A stretch of DNA of 27,824 bases. Source: DASQPR01 sp035713725. GTDB taxonomy: Bacteria > Actinomycetota > Actinomycetes > Mycobacteriales > Micromonosporaceae. The DNA is taken from contig DASTMZ010000207.1 in NCBI GenBank assembly GCA_035713725.1, forward strand, positions 1-27,824, written 5' to 3'. Made by a program: the position numbers and the translations under genes. Position 1 is the stretch's first letter. The number at the start of each line of letters is the position of its first letter. Of this stretch, positions 8,905-16,441 are shown in pieces. The notes below the pieces were generated by a model. That model had not been told where the DNA came from and did not search any database. It saw only the letters and a program-made list of their open reading frames with translations.

Positions 8905-9447
8905 ATGCGCAACCTGTCCTGGCGGAAAGTTTCGTCGGCCGTCCGGGTGGGCGTCCCACTCGCGGCGGTCCTCGTGCTGGCGGTGGCGTGTGCTTCGTCC
9001 GGGGGCAGCTCGAACTCGGCCGGTTCCGGCGGGTCTGGCAGCTCGACGGTCATGTCGCACAGTGGACCGTCCGGAACATATTTGACCGATGGCAACGGCA
9101 AGACGCTTTACCTCTTCGCGGGGGACACGGGTACGTCGTCCACGTGCACCGCTGGGTGCGCACAACTGTGGCCACCGTTTACGGTCAGCGGCCAAGCGAC
9201 TGCGGGCAGCGGCGCGACCGCCAGCGACCTCGGCACGACCAAGCGTTCCGACGGCAAGACGCAGGTTACCTACAATGGCCACCCGCTCTACTACTACGCG
9301 GGCGACTCGTCGGCTGGGCAGACCAACGGCGAGGGTAGCAACCAGTTCGGTGCCGAATGGTGGATGGTCGACGCCAGCGGCAACGCGATCCAGAGCGGCG
9401 CCGGCGCGAGTTCGGCTGGCTCCGACGCGGGCGGCGCTTGGAGCTGA
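8905..9447 (+). CDS. Secreted lipoprotein with COG4315-type repeats
   Basis: About 180 residues. An N-terminal signal (VRVGVPLAAVLVLAVAC) ends in a lipobox-like AVAC, so the mature protein is probably lipid-anchored on the outer face of the membrane. A Ser/Gly-rich spacer follows. Then come two copies of the short repeat seen in COG4315/Lipoprotein_15 proteins: YLTDGNGKTLYLFAGDTGTSSTCTAGCAQLWPPF and a second copy around VTYNGHPLYYYAGDSSAGQTNGEG...WWMVDASG. The family's role is unknown. I chose the ATG at 8905, 11 bases after AGGAG; the in-frame ATG at 8896 is only two bases from that site, although it would add just three residues. The permease begins 17 bases after the stop, so the two are probably one operon. 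Confidence 0.88.
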   Translation: MRNLSWRKVSSAVRVGVPLAAVLVLAVACASSGGSSNSAGSGGSGSSTVMSHSGPSGTYLTDGNGKTLYLFAGDTGTSSTCTAGCAQLWPPFTVSGQATAGSGATASDLGTTKRSDGKTQVTYNGHPLYYYAGDSSAGQTNGEGSNQFGAEWWMVDASGNAIQSGAGASSAGSDAGGAWS

Positions 9448-9464
9448 TGGATGACAGGAGATAG

Positions 9465-10700
9465 GTGACCGCGTTCCTATCCCGCTCGGGCGACACCGAG
9501 CAATCGTTGGCCGATCGGCCGCCCCTTGTGGAACAAGGCGAGCGGCGGCCGATCGGCTTTTGGCCGCTGCTTGGTGTCGCGGTCACCGCGACCGGCGGGC
9601 CACTCGCGCTGGCCGCGTTGTATGCCCCGACGATCGTCGCCGATGCGAGCTCCTCGGCGGGTCTCGCCATGGTGGCCGCGGCGGTGGTGTTCCTCGTACC
9701 GCTCGCGATCTGGCTCGGCTACGTCAAGCACGTCAACAGCGAGGGTGGGCTGTACGCGTTCGTCGAGGCGGCCGTCGGCCGTCGCGTCGCGCTTGTGCAA
9801 GCCGGGCTCTGGATCTTCAGCTACGTGCTCTACCTGCTCTACACGACGGCGACGATCGTCTACGACACGCTGCCCGCGGTGTCGCCCTCGATCAAGCCGG
9901 CGCAGCCGTGGCTCGAGATCGGCATCCCGGTCGCGCTGGCCGCCGTGATGCTCGCCGGACGGGCCGCGACGCTGGCGGTCACCGGTCTGCTTGCGATCGG
10001 CCAGCTCGTTCTCGTCGGCGTGCTCGCCAGCGTGACCATCGCGCACAACTCACCCGGCGGATCGACGTTCGCCGCCGATGCACCGGCCGGAACGCTAGCC
10101 ATCGCGACCGCGCAGACGTCGCTGCTCTACATCTGCGCGAGCCTGCCGCTATTCCTCGGCGGCGAGGTGGTACATCCGATATCGGTGACTATGCGGCGGG
10201 GACTGATCACCGGATACGTGTTGACCGCGGTGGGGGTCGTCGCCGCGGTCGCGCCGCTCGCCGCGGACCCGGCATTCACTCATGACGAGCTTCCGGGCGT
10301 CGCGGTGGCGCGCGTGTTCTCCGGCCACGCGCTCGCGATCACGATCGGCGTCGGCATCGCGGCCAGCATCGCCGGCGTGATGCTCGTCGAATACCTGGCG
10401 CTCAGCCGGCTGATCCATGCCGTCACGTCGTGGCGGATGCGGCGCGTCATCGGCGGCTTGGCTATCGCGCTCGTGGTCACGGCGCCGATCAGCCTGATCA
10501 ATCCGGATGAGTTCTACGAGAACCTACTCAAGCCGTCGCTCGTCGCGCTGTGGCTGAGTCAGGCGATGGTGTTCGTAGCCTACCCGGTCTTCGTACGCCG
10601 ACGCGGCGGCCGACAGGCACCGGCGTGGACGCTCAGCGTGCTCGCCACGGCGTTCGCCATCTACGGCATCTGGGCCACGCTGCATCACGTCAGCAGCTGA
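9465..10700 (+). CDS. APC-superfamily amino-acid permease-like protein
   Basis: A 411-residue hydrophobic protein with about 11-12 membrane helices. The early part reads FWPLLGVAVTATGGPLALAAL, then a helix and SEGGLYAFVEAAVGRRVALVQAGLWIFSYVLYL. This matches the layout of APC permeases, where a GG(x)Y(x)(F/Y)V motif opens the third helix. Substrates of this superfamily are amino acids or amines taken up with protons or exchanged; none can be named here. It is slightly shorter than the usual 450-500 residues. The GTG at 9465 is preceded by AGGAGA with a five-base spacer, a good start. Being coupled to a secreted lipoprotein is unusual for the family. Its stop codon lies inside a 32-base duplication. 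Confidence 0.8.
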   Translation: MTAFLSRSGDTEQSLADRPPLVEQGERRPIGFWPLLGVAVTATGGPLALAALYAPTIVADASSSAGLAMVAAAVVFLVPLAIWLGYVKHVNSEGGLYAFVEAAVGRRVALVQAGLWIFSYVLYLLYTTATIVYDTLPAVSPSIKPAQPWLEIGIPVALAAVMLAGRAATLAVTGLLAIGQLVLVGVLASVTIAHNSPGGSTFAADAPAGTLAIATAQTSLLYICASLPLFLGGEVVHPISVTMRRGLITGYVLTAVGVVAAVAPLAADPAFTHDELPGVAVARVFSGHALAITIGVGIAASIAGVMLVEYLALSRLIHAVTSWRMRRVIGGLAIALVVTAPISLINPDEFYENLLKPSLVALWLSQAMVFVAYPVFVRRRGGRQAPAWTLSVLATAFAIYGIWATLHHVSS

Positions 10701-10747
10701 CGCCGCTGCGTCGGGCCGAGGTGGCAAGCTGACGCCGCTGCGTCGGG
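10695..10747 (+). repeat. Direct repeat with twin short hairpins at the permease stop
   Basis: A 21-base sequence starting AGCTGACGCCGCTGCG occurs exactly at 10695-10715 and at 10727-10747, a 32-base period. Each copy contains the perfect hairpin GACGC-CGCT-GCGTC. The first copy includes the TGA stop of the permease. A tail with GGCC arms (10747-10770) follows. It could be a terminator, twin operator sites for the reductase gene that starts 103 bases later, or simply a tandem duplication. Confidence 0.75.
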
Positions 10748-10849
10748 GCCGGACCACAGGCCGGGCGCCACGGATCGCAGACTGCTGACCGCCACTCCCG
10801 GAGCAGACGTGGTTAGCTGTCACCCGACGGCAGACGAGAGGCGGCGCAC

Positions 10850-11860
10850 ATGGCGACCCGAATCGGACGCGAGTTCCATCTCGCCAGTCGCCCGGTCGGC
10901 TGGCCGACGCCGGAGAACTTCGCGTTCGTCGACGTCGAAGTGCCCGATCCCGGCCCCGGCCAGGTGCTCGTGCGGAACACGTACATGTCCGTCGACCCGT
11001 ACATGCGCGGCCGGATGAACGATGTGCGCAGCTATGTGCCGCCGTTCCAGGTCGGCAAGGCGCTGGACGGCGGCGCGATCGGCGAGGTGATCGCGTCCGG
11101 AAGCGACACGATCCCGGTCGGTGCAACGGTGCTGCACTCGCTCGGCTGGCGCGATCTCGCGCTACTTGACGCGACGCACGCCCGGATCGTCGACCCGCTT
11201 GCCGCGCCGACCCCGGCGACCTACCTGGGTGCATTTGGTACCACCGGATTCACCGCGTACGTCGGCCTGCTCGACATCGCCGGCCTGCGCGAGGGCGATG
11301 TCGTGTTCGTCTCCGGCGCGGCCGGCGCGGTCGGCAGCATCGCCGGCCAAATCGCGAAGCTGCGCGGCGCATCCCGCGTGATCGGCAGCGCCGGCTCGGC
11401 CGCGAAGGTCAACCATCTTGTCGACAAGCTCGGGTTCGACGCGGCGTTCAACTACCACGACGGTCCGGTGCACCGGCAACTCGCCGCCGCGGCGCCGGAC
11501 GGCATCGACGTCTACTTCGACAACGTCGGCGGCGACCACTTGACCGCGGCGATCTATGCGCTGCACAACTTCGGCCGGGTCGCGCTGTGCGGCGCAATCG
11601 ACGCGTACAACGCAACGGACGCGCGTCCCGGGCCGCCGAACCTTGGCCTCGCCGTGTCGAAGCGGCTCACCCTGCGCGGCTTCATCGTGATCGACCACCA
11701 CGACCGCATGCCGGCGTTTCTCGCCGAGGTCGCGCCGTGGATCCGCGACGGTCGGGTGGTCGCGGACGAGACCGTCGTTCACGGACTCGAGCACGCGCCC
11801 GACGCGTTCATCGGGCTGCTGCGCGGCGAGAACGTCGGCAAGATGGTGGTAGCGATCTGA
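10850..11860 (+). CDS. NADP-dependent MDR-type oxidoreductase (prostaglandin/alkenal reductase-like)
   Basis: A 336-residue protein of the medium-chain dehydrogenase/reductase superfamily, in the zinc-free leukotriene B4 dehydrogenase/CurA branch. Marks of that branch are the N-terminal LASRPVGWPTPENFAF, the SVDPYMRGRM motif, and the Rossmann loop SGAAGAVGSIAGQIAKLRGA with AGSAAKVNHL after it. The C-terminal GFIVIDHHDRMPAFLAEVAPWIRDGR and the GENVGKMVV ending also match. Such enzymes reduce the C=C bond of alpha,beta-unsaturated carbonyls with NADPH, often as detoxification. The start at 10850 has AGAGGCGG about 9 bases upstream. The methyltransferase follows by 43 bases on the same strand and may share its transcript. 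Confidence 0.92.
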   Translation: MATRIGREFHLASRPVGWPTPENFAFVDVEVPDPGPGQVLVRNTYMSVDPYMRGRMNDVRSYVPPFQVGKALDGGAIGEVIASGSDTIPVGATVLHSLGWRDLALLDATHARIVDPLAAPTPATYLGAFGTTGFTAYVGLLDIAGLREGDVVFVSGAAGAVGSIAGQIAKLRGASRVIGSAGSAAKVNHLVDKLGFDAAFNYHDGPVHRQLAAAAPDGIDVYFDNVGGDHLTAAIYALHNFGRVALCGAIDAYNATDARPGPPNLGLAVSKRLTLRGFIVIDHHDRMPAFLAEVAPWIRDGRVVADETVVHGLEHAPDAFIGLLRGENVGKMVVAI

Positions 11861-11903
11861 CCCGGCACGGCGATCTGATTGAGCGTAGCGTTCGGCGCTC
11901 CGG

Positions 11904-12518
11904 GTGAGCCCGACCGGAACCGCCGCGCACCTCGCGTGGGGCGACCTGCCACCCGCCGTCGCCAAGGCGGTAGACCTCGCGCGCCGTCTCGACTTCGCGA
12001 ACTCGTGTCTGCCACCGCACGGCGAACTGTTGCGGCTCCTGGCGCGCGGGGTCGGCGCGGGCGTCATCGGCGAGACCGGCACCGGGTGCGGCGTCGGGCT
12101 TGCGTGGCTCGCCACCGGGGCCGACCCGGGCGCGCGCCTCGTGTCGATCGAGCGCGACGCGGAACGCGCCGCCGCCGCCGCGCTTCTGTTCGAGGACGAT
12201 CCGCGGGTACGGGTGTGCCACGGCGACTGGCGCGAGCTTGCCGCGTACGCACGATTTGACTTGCTGGTGCTGGACGGCGGCGGAACGGGCAAGCGCGGCG
12301 CAGGCCACCACGAGCCGCCGCTCGATCCGCTGGCCTGGGTGCGGCCCGGCGGCCTCATCGTGATCGACGACTTCACGCCGTCCGTCGGATGGCCGCCGAC
12401 CCACGACGGTAGCGTCGACACCGTCCGGCTGTTCTGGCTCGAGCATCCGCATCTCCGGTCGGCCCAACTGATGCTCGCGCCGGACGCCGCGACCATCGTT
12501 GCGACCGTGGTCGGCTAG
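11904..12518 (+). CDS. Class I SAM-dependent methyltransferase, O-methyltransferase-like
   Basis: A 204-residue protein with the SAM-binding motif I as VIGETGTGCGVGLAWL (residues 54-69). An acidic end of strand 2 reads LVSIERD (Glu83), followed by DDPRVRVCHGDW and FDLLVLDGGG. The order matches O-methyltransferase family 3 and related small enzymes, which act on catechol-like groups or small molecules. The DGGG in place of the usual D(A/G)(D/S/K) at the metal site and the short length leave the substrate open. The GTG start at 11904 fits the end of the upstream reductase; no strong ribosome site is visible, so the start is tentative. It may be co-transcribed with the reductase. Confidence 0.8.
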   Translation: MSPTGTAAHLAWGDLPPAVAKAVDLARRLDFANSCLPPHGELLRLLARGVGAGVIGETGTGCGVGLAWLATGADPGARLVSIERDAERAAAAALLFEDDPRVRVCHGDWRELAAYARFDLLVLDGGGTGKRGAGHHEPPLDPLAWVRPGGLIVIDDFTPSVGWPPTHDGSVDTVRLFWLEHPHLRSAQLMLAPDAATIVATVVG

Positions 12519-12588
12519 CAGCATCGCCGGCCCTTTGGCGGCCAGTATCAGCGTTGGAGGCCATCGACGCTTCACGTGTGTGTTGCAT

Positions 12589-15069
12589 ATGCTGCGGCGC
12601 GTGACGACCGCCCCCGGAGCCTCGGATCCGCCAGTCATTGCGAGCGATGTCGCTCCGCTGCGGATCCGTACGAGTCATGGCGTCCAGACGTTCGGGCCGG
12701 CATCGCCGGTGGTGATCGGGCGCGACTTCGGCGTCGACGTGCTCGTCACGCACGAGAAGGTGTCACGCCGGCATCTGACGGTGGGGTACGAACCCGGCGT
12801 CGGCTGGGTCGCCACCGATGCGAGCTCGAACGGTACGTTCTACGACGCCACGCGGATGGGTCGGTTCGTGGTCACCGGCACGATGCGGTTGATGCTCGGC
12901 AACCCGACGACCGGCGAGCCGATCGAGCTCGCGGTCGGCGCGCTGGTGCCGGCGCAGGCCGGGCCGAGCGGCCAGCCACCGGCGCGCAGCGGCCAACCAC
13001 GTCCGATGAACCCGACGCTCGGCCAATTCAGCGTTGTGTACCAGCCGGAACGGCGCACTCGGATCGGCCGCGCCACCGACAACGACATCGTGGTCGGCGA
13101 CCTGCTCGCCTCGCGCCACCATGCGGAGCTCACCAGCGACGGCCGCGGCAACTGGTTCATCGAGGATCTCGGCAGCTTCAACGGCACGTTTGTGAACGGC
13201 CAGCGCATCACGCGGCGGGTACGAGTGACCGACGGCGCGATCATCAGCGTCGCGCATCACCTCTACGTCCTCGCGAACGGCAAGCTCGAGGAATACATCG
13301 ACGACGGTCGCGTGAACCTCACCGCACTCGGCATCATGGTCTCGGTCGAAAAGCAGCGGTTGCTCGACGACATCAGCTTCGCGCTCGACGCCTGCTCGCT
13401 GCTCGCGATCCTCGGGCCGACCGGCGCCGGCAAGTCGACGGTGATGCGCGCGCTGACCGGCACCCGGCCGCCCGACGCGGGTGCGGTGCTCTACAACGGC
13501 CGCAGCCTCTATCACGCGTACGACGAGCTGCGCCACCGCATCGGGTACGTGCCGCAGGACGACATCCTGCACAGCCAGCTGCCGGTGCGTCGGGCGCTCG
13601 GTTACGCGGCCGAGTTGCGCTTCCCGCCGGACGTATCGGCCGACGATCGCGAACAACGCGTCGACGAGGTGATGGCCGAACTCGGGCTGACCGCTCGCGC
13701 GGGCCTGCCGGTGGCCAAGCTGTCCGGCGGGCAGCGCAAGCGCACCAGCGTCGCGTTGGAGTTGTTGACGCGACCGTCGTTGCTGTCGCTGGACGAGCCG
13801 ACATCCGGGCTCGATCCCGGGTACGAGCGACAGGTCATGACGCTGCTGCGCGATCTCAGCCGCGCCGGCCGTACGGTCATCACGGTCACGCACAACACCG
13901 AGAGCCTCGACTTGTGCGACCGGCTGCTGTTCCTCGCACCCGGCGGCCAGGTCGCCTACTTCGGGCCGCCGTCGGAGGCACGCGAACACTTCGGCACCGA
14001 GCACTATCCCGAGGTGTTCACGCATCTCGAGGAGGCGCCGTCGGGCGTCGCGAAGCAAGCGTTTACCGCGTCGCCGAAGGCGCAGCTCTACCGTGACGAA
14101 CCGGTGCGGCGCGCGATCGCCGCCGCACCAGCGCTGGCGCCGGCCGTCGCGACGACGAATCCGGCGCGGGTGCCGAGCCCGGTCCGCCAGCTCACCACGC
14201 TGACCCGCCGGTACGTGGACATCATCGCGAGCGACGCACGGAACATGGCGCTGCTGCTCGTCCAGGCGCCAATCCTCGGTCTGCTGATGCTGCTGGCGCT
14301 CGGGCACGACGGCCTCAACACGCATCTCACCGCGGCGCAGGCCCGCGCCGCATCGGCCAGCGGTGGCGGTGGCACGGTGTTGCTCGCGCTGGTGCTCGGT
14401 GCGAGCTACCTCGGCGCCGGCAACGCGGTCCGGGAAATCGTCAAGGAGCGCGCGATCCTGGCCCGGGAACGGGCGGCGGGCCTGTCCAGCGGCGCGTATC
14501 TCGTCTCCAAGGCCGTCGTGCTCGGGCTCCTCACGATCGTGCAGGCCGCGATCCTGACTTTGCTGGGTACGGCACGCCAAGGCGGCCCGACGCATGGCGC
14601 GTTGCTCGGCTCCGGCAAGCTCGAACTGATCGTGGTCGCGGCGCTTGCGGGTCTGGCCGCGATGGCGCTCGGCTTGATGATTTCGGCGCTGGTGAACAAC
14701 CCCGACAAGGCGTTGACGATCCTGCCCGTCGTGCTGCTTGCGCAGTTCCTGTTGTCCGGCGCGTTCTTCAACGTCGGTAACGCAGTCCTGAAGCCGTTGA
14801 GCTACGTGACGAGCGCGCATTGGGGATTCGCGGCCGCGGCGTCGACGTCCAGCCTGCAGACCATGCCGGTGACTACGTGCGGCAAGCCTGCGACCGAGTT
14901 CCCGGCCGGTACCCGCATCACCACCGCCGACGATCCGGTCTGCGACGCATTCCGCAAGCACAGCGGGCCGACGTGGTTCTTCGACTGCTTCATGATGGGG
15001 TTGCTGACCGTCATCCCGATGTTCGGCGCGTGGATCTGGATCCGACGCATCGGCCGCCCGCGACATTAG
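12589..15069 (+). CDS. FHA-FHA-ABC transporter, ATPase and permease in one chain (Rv1747-like)
   Basis: About 826 residues. FHA domain 1 spans residues 44-105 (IGRD, SRRH, SNGTF) and FHA domain 2 spans 159-225 (RIGRATDNDIVV, SRHH, FNGTFVNG). An ABC ATPase follows with Walker A GPTGAGKST (276-284), signature LSGGQ (378-382), Walker B LSLDEP (399-404) and H-loop His435. The C-terminal third is an ABC-2 membrane domain of about six helices. The same order is found in Mycobacterium Rv1747, an exporter controlled by the neighbouring kinase PknF through its FHA domains; that link is established knowledge. Substrate unknown. The start is uncertain: ATG 12589 and GTG 12601 both lack a clear ribosome site. 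It is convergent with the kinase gene at 15101, only 31 bases away. Confidence 0.93.
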   Translation: MLRRVTTAPGASDPPVIASDVAPLRIRTSHGVQTFGPASPVVIGRDFGVDVLVTHEKVSRRHLTVGYEPGVGWVATDASSNGTFYDATRMGRFVVTGTMRLMLGNPTTGEPIELAVGALVPAQAGPSGQPPARSGQPRPMNPTLGQFSVVYQPERRTRIGRATDNDIVVGDLLASRHHAELTSDGRGNWFIEDLGSFNGTFVNGQRITRRVRVTDGAIISVAHHLYVLANGKLEEYIDDGRVNLTALGIMVSVEKQRLLDDISFALDACSLLAILGPTGAGKSTVMRALTGTRPPDAGAVLYNGRSLYHAYDELRHRIGYVPQDDILHSQLPVRRALGYAAELRFPPDVSADDREQRVDEVMAELGLTARAGLPVAKLSGGQRKRTSVALELLTRPSLLSLDEPTSGLDPGYERQVMTLLRDLSRAGRTVITVTHNTESLDLCDRLLFLAPGGQVAYFGPPSEAREHFGTEHYPEVFTHLEEAPSGVAKQAFTASPKAQLYRDEPVRRAIAAAPALAPAVATTNPARVPSPVRQLTTLTRRYVDIIASDARNMALLLVQAPILGLLMLLALGHDGLNTHLTAAQARAASASGGGGTVLLALVLGASYLGAGNAVREIVKERAILARERAAGLSSGAYLVSKAVVLGLLTIVQAAILTLLGTARQGGPTHGALLGSGKLELIVVAALAGLAAMALGLMISALVNNPDKALTILPVVLLAQFLLSGAFFNVGNAVLKPLSYVTSAHWGFAAAASTSSLQTMPVTTCGKPATEFPAGTRITTADDPVCDAFRKHSGPTWFFDCFMMGLLTVIPMFGAWIWIRRIGRPRH

Positions 15070-15084
15070 CCCGGGGGACCGTGG

Positions 15085-15106
15085 CCGTAACGCCTTGAGG
15101 CTACGG
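15085..15106. terminator. Hairpin between the convergent ABC transporter and kinase genes
   Basis: CCGTA at 15085-15089 pairs with TACGG at 15102-15106, and GCC at 15092-15094 with GGC at 15099-15101, around a TTGA loop with a two-base bulge. It overlaps the last codon region of the kinase gene and fills the 31-base gap. It can act in both directions. No T-run is present. Confidence 0.5.
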
Positions 15107-16441
15107 GATGCGGATCTCGCCGGTCGCTTCGCCGAAGTCAACCGTCGCGCCGCGGATCGCCAGCCACTGCCCGGGTTCCACGGTCGTCGCGGATCCGCCG
15201 GTGGCCTGTGCCAGCCATCGCGTCGTGCTCACGTTTCGCAGCGCGAGGCGACCGGTCGCTGGATCGGTTGCCACCACGCCGATGGCGGTGTCGTAGTCGC
15301 GATCGTTGCTGACGTGGTGCCGATTGAGCCGTGCACCGTCGACGAGCACTAGCGTGCAACGGCTCCGCGGCACGTCGATGACGTTCGGTCGGCGCGGCAC
15401 GCGACCGCAGTGCCAACACGGCCGGTCCGGACTATCGGTGTCGAACACGAGCGCCGCCCGACAGTGTTCGCAGACCATGCACAGGTCGTACATGCGCGCG
15501 AGGGTGTCGCGCCACGTACCGGCGAGCACGCGTCCGGACAGCGACGCGTCACGCAGACCGACCGTGAACGCGTGCTCGAAGCGTCGTCGTACGAAGCCGG
15601 CGTAGACCGGCCACCAACTTGCCGGTCCGGCCTCGACGGTCGGGCGGTTCGACACGTCGGCGGGGTCGAACACGAAGACCGGTTCGTCGCCGTAGTGCTT
15701 CCGAGCGAGCTGTTCGTCGGTGCGGTGTCGCCCGGTCTCCCACGACATGCTTGCCTCGAGCCGTGCGCCGTCGAGCGGATGGCCATGCATCAGGAGGTAG
15801 AACAGCAGCACGGCAAGCGAGTGGAGATCGCTGACCGTGGACGGTCGCGCCTGGCGGCGGATCACCTCCGGCGCCATGAAGCGCAGCGCGCCGAGCACGG
15901 TGACCGGCCCGTCGTCCGTACCCACGTTGTCGTTGTCAATGATCGCAACGTCCGCGCGGACCGGGTCCACCCAAAGGTTTCCGAAGTTGATGTCGCGATA
16001 GCACAGCCCGGATGTGTGCAACGCACTGAATGCCTCGGCGAGCTTGCGTCCGATGGTCGCCTTCGCCTTCAGCCCCGGTGCGCGGGGTTCGTTGAGGTAG
16101 CTCGCGAAGGACATGTACTTCGGGTCGAGCCACGGCATCACGTAGCCGAACGCGGTCAGATGCGCGGCCCGGACGGTGTCGAGCGGGAACATGAACGACG
16201 GATGCGGCGCCGGTCGCGATGCGAGTCGCTCGATTGATTCGTACTGCGCGCGGCTGTGCGTGTGCGGCCGGTACCACTTGAGCGCGAGCTGCGCGCCGCC
16301 GGACATCGTGGCCCGGTGCACGACGCCCTGGCCGCCCTCGCCGACGCGTTCGCAGACCAGCAACGGCTCGTTGGTACGACTCAGGTGCAGCACATCGCCT
16401 GGCTGTGGCAACTCGCGAACCGGACCACTAGCTAGCGTCAC
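15101..16441 (-). CDS. TerY-P-type protein kinase with zinc ribbon and FHA-like C-terminus
   Basis: A 446-residue protein. A kinase domain covers residues 20-315: glycine loop GEGGQG (34-39), ATP-site Lys55 in ALKWY, catalytic loop YRDINFGN (Asp150) and APE at 190-192. The metal-binding DFG motif reads DND (169-171), in IIDNDNVG. YRDxxFGN with (C/I)DNDNV is the signature I know from kinases of vWA/PP2C/kinase triads, so the change is a family trait rather than decay. Next comes a zinc ribbon with CMVCEHC (Cys321, 324, 327) and CWHC (Cys342, 345). A beta-rich tail (361-446, LVLVDGARLNRHH...) has an FHA-like layout. No membrane helix is present, so it is cytosolic. The GTG start at 16441 overlaps the phosphatase stop as GTGA, which indicates translational coupling. 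Longer frames starting upstream would overlap the phosphatase gene and are rejected. Confidence 0.9.
   Translation of the reverse strand: MTLASGPVRELPQPGDVLHLSRTNEPLLVCERVGEGGQGVVHRATMSGGAQLALKWYRPHTHSRAQYESIERLASRPAPHPSFMFPLDTVRAAHLTAFGYVMPWLDPKYMSFASYLNEPRAPGLKAKATIGRKLAEAFSALHTSGLCYRDINFGNLWVDPVRADVAIIDNDNVGTDDGPVTVLGALRFMAPEVIRRQARPSTVSDLHSLAVLLFYLLMHGHPLDGARLEASMSWETGRHRTDEQLARKHYGDEPVFVFDPADVSNRPTVEAGPASWWPVYAGFVRRRFEHAFTVGLRDASLSGRVLAGTWRDTLARMYDLCMVCEHCRAALVFDTDSPDRPCWHCGRVPRRPNVIDVPRSRCTLVLVDGARLNRHHVSNDRDYDTAIGVVATDPATGRLALRNVSTTRWLAQATGGSATTVEPGQWLAIRGATVDFGEATGEIRIP

Noticed and set aside
12763..15141. Minus-strand frame of almost 800 codons opposite the FHA-ABC transporter
   Set aside because: The plus strand carries two FHA domains, all ABC motifs and membrane helices in order; the opposite frame is long only because stops are rare at this GC content.
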